Shown: positions 43,485 to 53,231 of the stretch, in pieces
How the letters are laid out: every line of letters begins with the position of its first letter
Position numbering within the stretch: the stretch's first letter is position 1
Origin: Rhodospirillales bacterium
GTDB lineage: Bacteria > Pseudomonadota > Alphaproteobacteria > Rhodospirillales > Defluviicoccaceae
DNA: 64,000 nucleotides
Direction of reading: 5' to 3'
Assembly (NCBI GenBank): GCA_016710335.1
Contig: JADJXQ010000001.1
Location: 434,001 to 498,000 of the forward strand
Translations under genes and position numbers: made by a program
Notes under the pieces: generated by a model
What the model was told of the DNA's origin: nothing
Databases searched by the model: none
Seen by the model: the letters and a program-made list of their open reading frames with translations, nothing else

Positions 43485-44944
43485 TCAGGCGGGGGTGTAT
43501 TCGCGCAGGTTGGGCGGCAGGGCGACGCCGGCGGCCTGGAAGACACGTCCGACTTGTCCGGTGACGGCGGTGCGAGTGGTGATGCGCTTTCCGTCCTTGT
43601 CGATGGTGGCTTCCTGCAGCCGATCGAGGTCGCGCAGGAGCCTCTCCCATTCGACGGCCAACCCGGCGGCGCGGCAGCGGTCGGCCAGCTCCTTCTGGAG
43701 TACGAGGGCGAGGAACGAGCAGAACACGTGGCCGCGGATGGCGGCATCGGAGGAATGATAGATGGGCCGGGTGCGAAGGATCGCCTTGGCCCGGCGAAAC
43801 AGGTCCTCGACCTGGATGAGGTCTCGGTAGCGCAGCACCGCCTGCAGCGGGGTGATGCGGGCATTGGTGCGCAGGACGGAAATGCCGTCGTAGCGGGCCT
43901 CGTCGGCGAGCTTGCCAGGGTCGATCTCGAAGGCGGGCTCGCTCCGGCCGCCCTCGCTTTGCACCCGGCGCAGATAGCGCCGATAGGCGGAGTTGCCGAT
44001 CAGCGCCTTGTCACCCTTCTTCAGTTGCTTCTCCAGCCCGGCGACGATGGCCTGGCGGTCGCTCCTTTCCTTCTCCGCCTCGGCCTCGTTGCGGCAGACG
44101 ATATAGCGGACGCCCTCGGCCCTGACCTCCTTGACGAAGAGTTGGGTTTCGCCACGGACCCGCTCGATCACCAGTGGGGTGAAGGGAGCCTCGTCCTTGA
44201 GCACGACCTCGCGGATCAGCCGGCTCGAGCGCTCGCGCGCTCCGAGGACGTACTCCAGCTTGCGCTCCTCCAGAGCTTCGATCGTCGCCGCTAATGGCCA
44301 TGGGCGCCGAGGGTCTCGCCGCCGGCGCCGTGGAACGACAGGGTGGTGGTGTCCATGAACACCAGCGACAGCTCGCTGAACAGATTCCGCCGGCGCTCGA
44401 ACAACTGCTCCTCGATCCGGTCCTTGACGCACCGGGGTGCAAGCGCGCCCTCGGCCGCCGGTTCGCTCTCCTCGCCCAGCCACGCCATCGCGCGGTAGAA
44501 ATGGTGCAGCTGCAACTCGGCTGCGCCGGGGATGGCGTAGTCCGCCATCCATGTCTCGCAAGACCGATCCGAGCCGGAGACGAACAGGCGGTGCAGAACG
44601 GCGACGAACACCGCGCGCTCGACGTCGAAGCCGAAGCCGCGGCCATCCAGGAGATCGGCCAGAACCTCAGGAATGGCCAGTCGATCCCACAGCCGGCCAA
44701 ACAACAACGGCCCGCCGATCCGGGTGCAGGCGATCCGCCCGGCTTCCATGTCGGAGAGGATCATCGCCCGCTCGGAATGCCTGGCCAGCGAGGCGATCAG
44801 CCGGTCCAGCTCACCGCTCGCCGCCAACGCATCCTTGCGCCCCAACGCGCGGACGATCTGCTGCCGAACCCGGTCGCCCTCGCGGATGCTCTCCACCAGA
44901 TACAGGTAGCGATGACCCCGGGCTGTCTTCTCACGCACGAACAT
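43485..44944 (-). pseudogene. IS1634-family transposase with internal deletion
   Basis: The N-terminal part (from ATG 44944, MFVREKTARGHRYLYLVESI) reads normally to MDTTTLSFHGAGGETLGAHG near 44295. The C-terminal part resumes at AATIEALEERKLEYVLGARE in another frame and continues to NLREYTPA. The middle of the DDE domain, which should read through the second Asp and ADRG, is missing, about 50-60 codons. The transposase is therefore inactive. A related, differently broken copy lies at 56606-57444. Confidence 0.8.
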
Positions 44945-45110
44945 GCCGGATGTTGTTCTCGAAAATCCTGAAAACATCAACTGAAAACGCCATATCGTCG
45001 AAAATGTTCCACTACAGGCTTGGGCGTTTCGAAGTCCAAAGACGGGAAATCAATGGCTTGCAATACAATGTTCCCGCCCCGTTCCCACACCACTGTTCAA
45101 GTTCAGTCAT

Positions 45111-46586
45111 AGCCAACGCGCCGCCGCTGCCCGGGCTGGGTTCAGCGAGCGCACCGGACGCCGGATCGAGACCGATCCGCGCCTTCCCTCCCAGCGCCAG
45201 CCCGAGCGCGGCCGCACCGTCCCCGATCCGCTCGAGGCGGTCTGGGAGCCGGTGTTGCTGCCGATCCTCGAGAACGATCCCGCCGTGCAGGCGGTCACGC
45301 TCCTGAGGCACCTGCAAATGACCGATCCGGACGCTTTTCCGGACGACCGTATCCGGCGCACGTTGGAGCGCCGCGTGCGCGACTGGCGCACGTTTGAGCG
45401 CCGCGTGCGCGACTGGCGCGCGCTTTACGGTGAGGCCAGGGACGTGATCTTCCGTCAGACGCCGGAGCCGGACCGCATGGCGCTCTCGGACTTTACCGAC
45501 GCCAAAGAGCTTGGCGTCACCATCGCCGGCGAGCCCTTCGCTCACCGGCTCTACCACTTCGTGCTGGCCTACAGCGGCTGGGAACACGTCGGTGTCGTCC
45601 TCGGCGGCGAGAGCTTCACCGCGCTGGCCGAGAACCTCCAGAACGCCCTCTGGACCCTCGGCGGCGTGCCGCGTGAGCATCGCACCGACAGCCTCTCGGC
45701 CGCCTATCGCAACCTCGACCGCGAGGCCGCCGAGGATGTCACCAGGCGCTATGAAGGCTTCTGCGCTCACTACGGAATGTCAGCCAGCCGCAACAATTCC
45801 GGCGAAGCGCATGAGAACGGCGCGGTGGGATCCCACAACCGTCACCTCAAGACCGCTCCCGACCAGGCGCTGATCCTGCGCGGCTCCCGCGACTTCGCCG
45901 ATGTCGCAGACTTGCGCCGCTTCGTCGATCAGCTCGTCTCACGCCGCAATCGGCGCCGAGACGTTGCCGTGCAAACGGAGGCCGCAACGCTGCGGCCGCT
46001 GCCGGCGCGGCGCACCACCGACTTCACCGAGATCGTCACCCGCGTCACCCGCACCGGCGGCTTCCTCGTGCACGGCGTCTTCTACAGCGCGCCCTCCCGT
46101 CTGATCGGCCAGCGCCTCCGCGTTCATGTCTACGACGACCGTATCGAGGCCTGGCTCGGAGGGACCCCTGTCGTCAGCCATCCCCGCCAGCGCCAGCGCG
46201 GCGATGGCCGGCGTGTCCACCGCATCGACTATCGCCACGTGATCCATTCCCTGCGCCGCAAACCGCAGGCGCTGGCCGGATCGGTCTACCGCGACGGGCT
46301 CTTTCCCCGCACCGAGTACAGTGCCGCCTGGGCCGCGCTCTCGGAGGCTTTGCCCCAGCGGGAGGCCTGCCGGCGCATGGTCGAGCTGCTCTGGCTCGCC
46401 CATGACGAAGGCTGCGAGGCCGAGCTCGCCGCGCTGATCGCGGATGACCTCGGTTCAGGGGGCCTTCCCGACGCCCGCGATCTCGCCAGACGCCTCGAAC
46501 CACGACGCCGAACACTCCCGGCCGACGTGCCCGTGGCGCTCACCGAACTGACCAGCTTCGATGCCCTGCTTGAGGTCTGCGCATGA
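45111..46586 (+). pseudogene. istA: istA transposase of IS21 copy 1, lacking its start
   Basis: The frame opens at about 45111 with SQRAAAARAGFSERTGRRIE and runs to 46586. It covers the DDE integrase core (SDFTDAKELGV, HRTDSLSAAY, GEAHENGAVGSHNR) and the C-terminal beta-barrel (LIGQRLRVHVYDDRIEAWLG). No start codon or N-terminal residues are found upstream, so it is 5' truncated; an internal start at 45252 would remove part of the DNA-binding region. A 30-bp tandem duplication near its start adds ten residues. Confidence 0.8.
45357..45416 (+). repeat. 30-bp in-frame tandem duplication inside istA
   Basis: Units 45357-45386 and 45387-45416 differ at one base (TTGGAG versus TTTGAG) and repeat the residues RRVRDWRTFE-like. 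The frame is kept. Confidence 0.85.
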
Positions 46587-47452
46587 CCGCCAGCACCAGG
46601 ACCACGCGGGCGGTCGATGTTCATGCGCTGCCCGCCATGCTGACCGCGTTGCGCTTGCCCAGCTTCCATCGGCACTGGACGGCGCTCGCCGAGTGCGCCG
46701 ACACCGAAGGGTGGCCCGCGGCCCGCTTCCTCGCGGCCCTGGCCGAGGTCGAGCTCGCCGAACGGGAGACCCGCCGCATCCAGCGCCATCTCGCAGAGTC
46801 GCGCCTGCCAGGCGGCAAGACCCTGGCGACATTCGACTTCAAGGCGTTGCCCGGCGTACCCCGGGCCCGCGTCGAGGCGCTCGCCGCCGGCGACTGGGTC
46901 GAGACCGGCGCCAACCTCATCGCAATCGGCAACTCCGGCGCCGGCAAGACCCATCTGCTCTGCGCCATCGGACACGCTCTCGTCGAGACCGGACGGCGCG
47001 TGCTCTATACCCGCACAACCGATCTCGTGCAGAGGCTCCAGGCCGCTCGCCGGGACCTCGCCCTGGAGGCCGCGCTCGGCAAGCTCGACAAGTACGACCT
47101 GATCATCCTTGATGACATCGGTTACGCACAGAAGGACCAGGCCGAGACTTCCGTTCTCTTCGAACTCATCGCCCGGCGCTACGAAACCCGCAGCCTGGCC
47201 ATCGCCGCCAACCAGCCCTTCAGCGCCTGGGACCGCGTCTTCCCGGACAAGGCCGTCACCGTCGCCGCGATCGACAGGCTCGTCCATCACGCGACCATCC
47301 TCGAGATGAACGTCGACAGCTACCGTCGCCGCGCCGCCGCCGACCGAACCACCGCCGAGATCAATAGCAGAGCGACAACCACCGACAACCTCGCCGACAA
47401 ACAAAATCATCCCGTCGGCAACAACCCCGCCGAGGAGGACGTCATCATCTGA
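46583..47452 (+). CDS. istB: IstB ATP-binding transposition helper, IS21 copy 1
   Basis: A 289-residue AAA+ protein assembling on target DNA and stimulating IstA. Walker A is IGNSGAGKTHLL and Walker B LIILDDIGYAQ; the sensor region reads IAANQPFSAWDRVFPD. The ATG overlaps the istA stop (ATGA), typical of IS21. Intact here, and nearly identical to copy 2 at 59710-60580, where one extra base breaks the frame. Confidence 0.92.
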   Translation: MTASTRTTRAVDVHALPAMLTALRLPSFHRHWTALAECADTEGWPAARFLAALAEVELAERETRRIQRHLAESRLPGGKTLATFDFKALPGVPRARVEALAAGDWVETGANLIAIGNSGAGKTHLLCAIGHALVETGRRVLYTRTTDLVQRLQAARRDLALEAALGKLDKYDLIILDDIGYAQKDQAETSVLFELIARRYETRSLAIAANQPFSAWDRVFPDKAVTVAAIDRLVHHATILEMNVDSYRRRAAADRTTAEINSRATTTDNLADKQNHPVGNNPAEEDVII

Positions 47453-47523
47453 ACCAACCTTCCCAGCAGCCAGGACCGGCCAACTTGGCTGTCGCCACCG
47501 CACATTAAGGTTGACGCTCTACA

Positions 47524-47679
47524 ATCGACGATCCCGCGATCCGGGTGCTTAAGATTACGCCGAAGGACGCGCAGTATTGGGACAGCCTCGGCACGGCGGT
47601 GAGCTACATCAAGATGTTAACCGCCGCTGTCTCGAATAGCCGCCCGGCGGTGGGCGAGCACGCCAAGACCGATCTGTAG
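47524..47679 (+). pseudogene. 3' fragment of a pyridoxamine-phosphate-oxidase-like general stress protein gene
   Basis: Directly after the IS21 end the frame reads DPAIRVLKITPKDAQYWDSL and GTAVSYIKMLTAAVSNSRPA, ending at TAG 47677-47679. This matches the C-terminal end of general stress protein 26-type flavin/pyridoxamine oxidase-fold proteins. The remainder was removed or displaced by the IS21 insertion, so it marks an interrupted host gene. Confidence 0.65.
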
Positions 47680-47688
47680 GCAAACGGT

Positions 47689-48243
47689 GTGGACCCGTGG
47701 CTGCGGATCGGCCTCTCGGCCCGTGTCACCGGCACCGTGGCGAGCCTCGCCTCGACGGCTGCCTTAGGCTTGCTGGCGAAGGGCGATGGCAAGGGCGTCC
47801 TCCAGCCCATCAACGCGACGAGCCACTGGCTCCATGGCGACGATGGGGCCAAGCACGGCGAGCTGGACGTGGAGCATACGGCCATCGGCTTCGGAACGCA
47901 CAAGGCTTCGGCCCTGTTCTGGGCGCTGCCCTTCGAGGTGTGGCTTGCTGCGCGACCGCCGCGCTCTCCTTTCGAGCTGCTGCGCGACGCTTGCGCGATG
48001 TCGGCGATCGCCGCGGCCGTGGATTATGGAGCGACCCCCAAGCGGTTCACGCCGGGCTGGGAGTTGGTGCTGTCGAAGCGCTCCCTCCTGGCAACCTACG
48101 GCGCCCTGGCGTTGGGCCTTGCCGGCGGCGCCATGCTCATCGCAGCTGGATCGGTAAGGACTAAAGAAAAAGACCGTGGCAGGTATAACGGGTCAGCTCT
48201 TCGACAAGGCGATCTCGGTTCTTACCTTTGCCGCCTATCATGA
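47689..48243 (+). CDS. Predicted membrane protein
   Basis: A 184-residue protein from GTG 47689, with hydrophobic segments near 12-30, 74-92 and 133-158 (LATYGALALGLAGGAMLIAA). It contains HWLHGDDGAKHGELDVEHT, reminiscent of small membrane proteins found near stress genes in alphaproteobacteria. The last about 25 residues (TKEKDRGRYNGSAL and on) are polar and may result from a rearrangement joining new DNA after the third helix. Function unknown. Confidence 0.55.
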   Translation: MDPWLRIGLSARVTGTVASLASTAALGLLAKGDGKGVLQPINATSHWLHGDDGAKHGELDVEHTAIGFGTHKASALFWALPFEVWLAARPPRSPFELLRDACAMSAIAAAVDYGATPKRFTPGWELVLSKRSLLATYGALALGLAGGAMLIAAGSVRTKEKDRGRYNGSALRQGDLGSYLCRLS

Positions 48244-48248
48244 GCTGA

Positions 48249-48509
48249 TCAGCGGACGAACAGGTTCCAGAGTCGTATGCCGCGATCATGCCGGCCATCA
48301 GGCTGATCCCGATGGCGTGGCCACGCTGGAGAGCCGCAGATCTCCAAGTTTATCGGCGTCGGACGGCTCACGCCAGCCCGGCGCGCCACCGCGAGAACCG
48401 GCAGGCGTTTGGCGGAGAGAAGAACAATCCGGGCGCGCTGCTCGTGCTTCAGCGGCCGGCTGCTCTCGCCGACAACCGCTGCCAATCGCGCGGTCCTCGG
48501 CTGCAGCAA
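48249..48509 (-). pseudogene. IS630-family transposase N-terminal fragment
   Basis: On the minus strand HEQRARIVLLSAKRLPVLAV and ARRAGVSRPT correspond to the helix-turn-helix region of IS630-type transposases (RARIVLLAADG..NAEIARRLGVSRPTV). The similarity stops after PTPINLEICG; no DDE domain follows. A relic only. Confidence 0.65.
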
Positions 48510-48959
48510 TTACACAGACATTCTAATCCTTGCCCATGGTTTTCCATATCCAAGCCATCCTTTTAATCATTCCTTTGTGTCCGTGCACAGGGCGCGGCGC
48601 CCAGCCGCCCCGCCGCGGCCTCCCAATGGAATGGACGGACATCGTAGTTCGAAGACGGTGATCTTGCTCGCTGCGTCCACCCCCTCAGGCCGACGATCTT
48701 GCCTTCGGCACTCCGTCGCTCAAACACATCAGCTCCGACGCGACCCCGCTGAAATTGTTGCGTGAAATACCCTTAAAGGGTTATGTCAGTCGTTCCGCTG
48801 GATAACTTGCATACGCTCGCGGATTTAGCGAGCGGTGCGTTCCGCCCGTTGCCGCCCTGGGCTGGAGACACCTTGCGTGGGGCGCGAAACGGCTGTTGGG
48901 GCTGGATTAGGCGCCACTCGTGAAGGTGGGGAAACCCTCCCACTTCGTGGCTCGCAAGC
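48510..48959. other. Intergenic region upstream of the LuxR solo
   Basis: No supported gene. It contains a 7-bp dyad CGCTCGC / GCGAGCG around 48814-48834 and a hairpin of about 9 bp at 48919-48946, ending some 14 bases before the luxR ATG. Either might affect expression of the regulator. Confidence 0.45.
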
Positions 48960-49742
48960 ATGGAATTTTCTGGCTTCATCGAAACATGCAGCTCGTCTAC
49001 GAGTGCTCAGCACGTGTTTGACTTGCTCGTCGAGGCCGCTGGTTCCGCAGGATATGAGAAGCTTGGGCTGTTTTGTCTCAAGCGCCCAGCCTCGGAAGCT
49101 GAGACGGCCTTAGAAGATGAACCGAGCCCGATCATCGTGTGCAACTACCCGGATGAGTTCCGCCGGCATTACGAACAGGAGCGGCGCTACGTGGTGGATC
49201 CGCTGCTGAGAGCGACATCAGGAAGCCTTACGCCTTTCATCTGGGGGGAGGTTGTGGGGCGAATGAAGTTATCCCCGGTGCAGCAACTGTTGTGCAGGGA
49301 ACGTACAGAGGCTGGTATCTTCGACGAAATCATCTGCCCGGTTCATGCCCCGGACGGACAGGCTTTCGCCCTTCGCTTGGCCCGGGGCCAGCCCGGATCG
49401 TGCGACCCGGCGCATCTCGGGGTGCTTCAAGTCATCGCGATCCATTTCTACTACGCCTTCGCAAAGCACTGGGGGCCGCCCGCGGAGCGCTCCATATCGA
49501 ACCGCGGTCTGCAGGACAATCCTCAGTCCGCGCTTTCTCACACCTCCATTCTGGCGAAACGCGAACAGGAGTGCCTCCTTTGGACGGCGCGGGGTAAAAG
49601 CGCCTCATCAATCAGCGTCATTCTCGGGCTGTCGGAGAACACCGTGAACTTCTACGTCAAGAACGCCATGAAAAAATTGGGCACGACTAACCGGATGGTG
49701 GCTGTGGTTTCGGCCGTTCGCTCAGGGCTGATAAAGCCATGA
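48960..49742 (+). CDS. LuxR-family autoinducer-binding regulator (orphan, no luxI nearby)
   Basis: A 260-residue protein with an N-terminal autoinducer-binding domain and a C-terminal LuxR helix-turn-helix (LAKREQECLLWTARGKSASS, LSENTVNFYVKNAMKKLGT). The ligand pocket pattern is present as YPDEFRRHY and YVVDPLL with PFIWGE: Tyr71, Asp80, Pro81 and Trp95 are kept. The usual Trp in YPxEW is Phe67, so the ligand may differ from common acyl-homoserine lactones. No synthase gene is in the window. A 20-bp palindrome lies 76 bases after the stop, upstream of the next gene. Confidence 0.88.
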   Translation: MEFSGFIETCSSSTSAQHVFDLLVEAAGSAGYEKLGLFCLKRPASEAETALEDEPSPIIVCNYPDEFRRHYEQERRYVVDPLLRATSGSLTPFIWGEVVGRMKLSPVQQLLCRERTEAGIFDEIICPVHAPDGQAFALRLARGQPGSCDPAHLGVLQVIAIHFYYAFAKHWGPPAERSISNRGLQDNPQSALSHTSILAKREQECLLWTARGKSASSISVILGLSENTVNFYVKNAMKKLGTTNRMVAVVSAVRSGLIKP

Positions 49743-49817
49743 CCCGCATCGCGAACGCCTGTTTCCGGCGCGGGTAAGCATGGCGTTCCGCATTCGCGCA
49801 TTACTTCTTGCCGGGCA

Positions 49818-49837
49818 ATACACCTGATCGGGTGTAT
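49818..49837. promoter_or_regulatory. 20-bp palindrome, candidate LuxR-type operator (site 1)
   Basis: ATACACCTGATCGGGTGTAT is palindromic except for one pair. It lies about 105 bp before the ExeA-like gene and just after luxR. A second copy with the same core is found upstream of radC (53232-53251). Size and symmetry suit a lux-box-like site; binding is inferred. Confidence 0.55.
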
Positions 49838-49941
49838 CGGGAAATTGGCATGAACGGTCTACGCTCCAAGCCGAATTCCGTCTCGCGCACAAGCGACCGT
49901 CGATCGCGTTGGTTCTGCGAAGCCGAGCTTTCTTGGAGTTG

Positions 49942-51522
49942 ATGATGCTCGCGTCCACTCAGGAACATCCGCCGTCTCATGCAGCCGGTGCCGAGACGTG
50001 GACCATTCAACATGCGACCGCCGGCCAGAAAATTGCCGCTCAGGATCTGCGCCGGGCCTTGTCGCACAAAGAACCGCTCATCCTGCTGTTCGGTGAGGAG
50101 GGGTGCGGCAAGACAACCCTGCTCGACAGTCTGTTCGGGGTTGGGTCGGCCGACGAACATCGGGTGCTGCGTCTCTCTCCAACAGGCGGAGATTTTACGA
50201 GGCTCCCAGACTTCGACGACCTCTTGGAGGTCTGCTGCCAACGCCTCGGCGCTCCTCATTCAGCACGCACAAGGCCGGAAGCACTGGCCTTCTTGTCGGC
50301 TGCCGTGAATTCGTTGAGCAGTGGCGACCAGCCTCTATTGCTCGTTGTCGATCAGGCGGACCATCTTACTGACGATGTTATTGCGGATCTTGCCCAAGTT
50401 CCGCAGTACCTCGGTGTGTCTCCAGATGTTCTATTGCTGGTCTTTGCAGGATCGATGACGTTGGCATCCCGCATCGATGCGGTGCTGCGCCGCTTACGGT
50501 TCGAACAGCGGCTGGTGGAGATCCGCGTGTCTTCTCCGAGCGCCGACGAGATGGCCGCACTGCTGGCATACGAAGACAGCTCCCAGTCCGGCGGCCCGAA
50601 ACTGACGGCCGGAGCCCTGGAACGAATTACCGCCTACGCCAAAGCAAATTTGCACTGGGCCGCAATCTTGGCCGACGCCGCCCGAGCCCTTGCCGAAACC
50701 GAGGGAAAGCGGGAGGTAACCGCAGAGTTCATCCACACCGCCCTGCTCGACATCTGGACGCCCGAAAGCCTGTCTGGCAAGCCTTCCGCTTCTGCCGAAG
50801 CCGTACATCCTGGCTCTGCTACACCTGATGTTGGAGGTCAAGGCGCCCATATCGGTCCCTCCGAATCGACCGCTCGCGTTCCGGATCTGGACGCGACTGA
50901 CAAATCTCACGCCGGCGAGGATCTGCAGCGACGGGAGCGTCGCCGCCCGCAGCCCGCTGCCCCGCAGCTTGGCCCCCCTCAGCGTCGGCTGGCGGAGCGC
51001 ATGGTGCCGTTCGCCGGCCTTTCGCTTTTCCTCATCGCGACTGTCGCCATGTTTATGAATGAACCTACGGTACGTGATGAACCGCTCCTGACGCCCGCGG
51101 CAGACACGCGCGCCCCACAGCCCTCGAGCGCAGCGGAGACGCTTGATACGTCTGTGGAAGCGGGCCAGAGACAGCCGTTAGAGCAGCAGCCGCCGGCTTT
51201 ATCTCCGGAGAGCACCGACACTGCGGGAAAAGCGGAAGGAGCGCCGCCGGATGCACTGCAGATACCGGGTGCCACAGCGGACGGGACCGCCGACAGTCCG
51301 GTAGCGGAACAGTACGGCCCGTGGCCGTTGTTTCCCTCCGAATCGGCTACCCCGGCAATCAGTGCCTCTGGTCCGGCCGGGCCCGAGGTCGCCCCTTCCG
51401 CAACGTCAGCCAGCCCGGCGCAAGCCGATAAGGGAGCAGGCGCATCCAGACCGCGCCGCGCCAAGGCGCCTAAGATCCCGGAACAACGTCCCGACGGCGA
51501 GAAGTGGATTCAAACTCGGTGA
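49942..51522 (+). CDS. ExeA/GspA-like AAA ATPase with single membrane segment
   Basis: About 526 residues from ATG 49942 (49945 equally possible, GGAG upstream). The N-terminal AAA domain has Walker A LLFGEEGCGKTTLLDSLFG and Walker B LLLVVDQADHLTDD, as in the ExeA/TniB-type ATPases. One transmembrane helix (MVPFAGLSLFLIATVAMFMN) lies near residue 355, followed by a long Pro/Ala/Glu-rich periplasmic tail without a recognisable peptidoglycan domain. ExeA-like proteins help assemble envelope secretion machinery. It overlaps the downstream lipoprotein gene, suggesting they work together, and has a palindromic operator candidate in front. Confidence 0.72.
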   Translation: MMLASTQEHPPSHAAGAETWTIQHATAGQKIAAQDLRRALSHKEPLILLFGEEGCGKTTLLDSLFGVGSADEHRVLRLSPTGGDFTRLPDFDDLLEVCCQRLGAPHSARTRPEALAFLSAAVNSLSSGDQPLLLVVDQADHLTDDVIADLAQVPQYLGVSPDVLLLVFAGSMTLASRIDAVLRRLRFEQRLVEIRVSSPSADEMAALLAYEDSSQSGGPKLTAGALERITAYAKANLHWAAILADAARALAETEGKREVTAEFIHTALLDIWTPESLSGKPSASAEAVHPGSATPDVGGQGAHIGPSESTARVPDLDATDKSHAGEDLQRRERRRPQPAAPQLGPPQRRLAERMVPFAGLSLFLIATVAMFMNEPTVRDEPLLTPAADTRAPQPSSAAETLDTSVEAGQRQPLEQQPPALSPESTDTAGKAEGAPPDALQIPGATADGTADSPVAEQYGPWPLFPSESATPAISASGPAGPEVAPSATSASPAQADKGAGASRPRRAKAPKIPEQRPDGEKWIQTR

Positions 51523-52004
51523 AGATTGCAGTCGCAGTAGTATTGAGCAGCATCATTGTGGCTGGGTGTCAGCAATTGGCGGGAATACTGTCGGAGAAAC
51601 CGCCTCCGCCGGGGAAAAAACTGGTCGCGCTTCCGGCTGAAGTTTGGCAAGAGGAACAATGCAGTACTCGGCCACTGCCCTATCTGCGTCTCGATGCTTC
51701 GGGAATCGAGCCGAAGACCATCAATAGCGGGAACACGATCCGCTACCGCTTCTCCTACACTGCCTGCGTACCGCCACAGCCCGGCTACATTCTCGGACGG
51801 TTCCAGACTGCCATCTTCTACAAGGATGAGAAGCTGAGCACGCGCTATGACGATGGCTACCCGCTGGAAACCGGAAAGTCGATTGTCGATACCGAAGTCA
51901 AGGTTCCGAAGGGGGCGGAACCGGGCACTTACATTCTCCGAGCTACTCTTACTGCGGACGACGTCGAGCTAGCGGACAGTGTGAGTTTCAACGTCGTGCC
52001 GTAG
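51504..52004 (+). CDS. Lipoprotein encoded with the ExeA-like ATPase
   Basis: A 166-residue protein (GTG 51504, or GTG 51519 overlapping the upstream stop). The signal peptide ends in the lipobox IVAGC, so the mature protein should be lipid-anchored. The body (YRFSYTACVPPQPGYILGRF, then YILRATLTADDVELADSVSF) looks like an immunoglobulin-like beta-sandwich. No specific family recognised. Gene overlap suggests a joint complex with the membrane ATPase. Confidence 0.7.
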   Translation: MDSNSVKIAVAVVLSSIIVAGCQQLAGILSEKPPPPGKKLVALPAEVWQEEQCSTRPLPYLRLDASGIEPKTINSGNTIRYRFSYTACVPPQPGYILGRFQTAIFYKDEKLSTRYDDGYPLETGKSIVDTEVKVPKGAEPGTYILRATLTADDVELADSVSFNVVP

Positions 52005-52139
52005 CGAACCTCCGGACCGTATCACCCGTTCGGTTGAAGGCGTGGCATGTGTCGATGCCGCACCTCGATCTGGCGGTGTCGTTGAGAGTGGTCGCTGCTT
52101 CTCGTCCAGCCGCCCGGACAGGGTGGCGAAGTACCGCGG

Positions 52140-53093
52140 TCAGCAGTGGACTGCTTTCTTGCCAAGGAGACCCATGCTGCGAAAACTGCTGTGGCCGCGA
52201 CGTGAGACGATGACGTGATCGTGGAGGACGATGCCCAGACGTTCCAGAGCATCGCTGACGACCCGGGTCATCTCGATATCTCCTCTTGAAGGGGCGGGAT
52301 GGTTACTGGGATGGTTGTGAGCCATGATGATCGCGGATGCATCCAGTTCAAGAGCGCGTTTCGCCACTTCACGTGGGTAGACCGGAGTATGGTCAATGGT
52401 GCCACGATGCTGCACTTCGTCCGCAATGAGGACGTTGCGGCGGTCGAGGAACAGGACGCGGAACTGCTCCTCTGTCTGGTGCGCCATGCTTGAGCGGAGG
52501 TACTTCAAGAGCTTGTCCCAGGCATCGATGACTGGACGGTCGCTGATCTCTTCGCGGGCGAGGCGCGTACCGGCGGCCCGCACCAGGCGGAAGAAATCGA
52601 TGAGTTCCGGTCGGACTTCGGCCGCACCGGTGATCTGAGTGCACCGAGCGCTGACGACGTTTCCGAACGTCTCGAAGCGGCGAATCAGTTGCGCAGCCAT
52701 TTTCCGCGCGTTTTTCTCAGTCTCATGATAGGAGAGCATCAGCGTCAACAAGTCGATGTCTGAAATCGAGTCCTCGCTTATGGAGAGCAATCTCGAGCAC
52801 AAGCTTTTCCAGTCTTGAACCTCTATATTTTCCGAAGTATCCTCAGGGTGTTCCGATTGTTCTAGGGCACTATCTTGATCTACTATCTGCCTCTTGACGG
52901 CGGAGCACCGCGCGTTCTCGGCGACGTCGGCCCACTGCGTCTCATCCTTCGGACCGGATGGTGATTCCTCTCGTCCGACCCAATCCCTCGCCTGATCGAA
53001 CAATCCGCCGAGCGTGCTGGAGACAACGTCCGGCAGCGATCCGAATGAGGAGATCTCAATCGGAATATCTGCGGCGATTGCTGTTGCGGACAT
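52140..53093 (-). CDS. radC: RadC/JAB-domain protein
   Basis: A 317-residue protein from ATG 53093 (AAGGGAG upstream). The C-terminal JAMM metalloprotease-like domain has the signature AHNHPSNHPAPSRGDIEMT with the metal-binding HxH...D, and VSRRGHSSFRSMGLL at the end. A helix-hairpin-helix-like segment (YHETEKNARKMAAQLIRRF) precedes it. The N-terminal about 100 residues are acidic and atypical. RadC proteins are often carried by mobile elements; their exact role in DNA metabolism is unclear. Its upstream region contains the second palindrome. Confidence 0.85.
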   Translation of the reverse strand: MSATAIAADIPIEISSFGSLPDVVSSTLGGLFDQARDWVGREESPSGPKDETQWADVAENARCSAVKRQIVDQDSALEQSEHPEDTSENIEVQDWKSLCSRLLSISEDSISDIDLLTLMLSYHETEKNARKMAAQLIRRFETFGNVVSARCTQITGAAEVRPELIDFFRLVRAAGTRLAREEISDRPVIDAWDKLLKYLRSSMAHQTEEQFRVLFLDRRNVLIADEVQHRGTIDHTPVYPREVAKRALELDASAIIMAHNHPSNHPAPSRGDIEMTRVVSDALERLGIVLHDHVIVSRRGHSSFRSMGLLGKKAVHC

Positions 53094-53231
53094 TGTTGGT
53101 ACTCCCTTGTCTGGGTTCACGGCGTACTATTGGAGCGTTCTTGGCTCGGATGCTCGGCGAGTGTGCCTTCGCATCAATCAACCTCTGCGTGTCTACTTTC
53201 CAGAGAGTACCCTCAGCCCCGCAGCGGCTCC

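Larger units (their letters stand above)
45111..47523 (+). mobile_element. IS21-family insertion sequence, copy 1 (5' truncated)
   Basis: Contains istA (start lost) and complete istB. The right end reads ...TTGACGCTCTACA at 47523; the same end, inverted, borders copy 2 at 59639. The left end is missing: coding similarity begins abruptly at about 45111. Flanks next to both right ends share CGTCGAT, which may be part of the element or a preferred target. Confidence 0.78.

Noticed and set aside
45356..45418. Possible CRISPR-like or VNTR repeat
   Set aside because: Only two adjacent units inside a coding frame; a simple in-frame duplication. No CRISPR array was seen anywhere in the window.
46286..47503. 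405-codon minus-strand frame over istA/istB
   Set aside because: Shadow of the IS21 genes; the same shadow recurs at copy 2, which shows only that the elements are copies.
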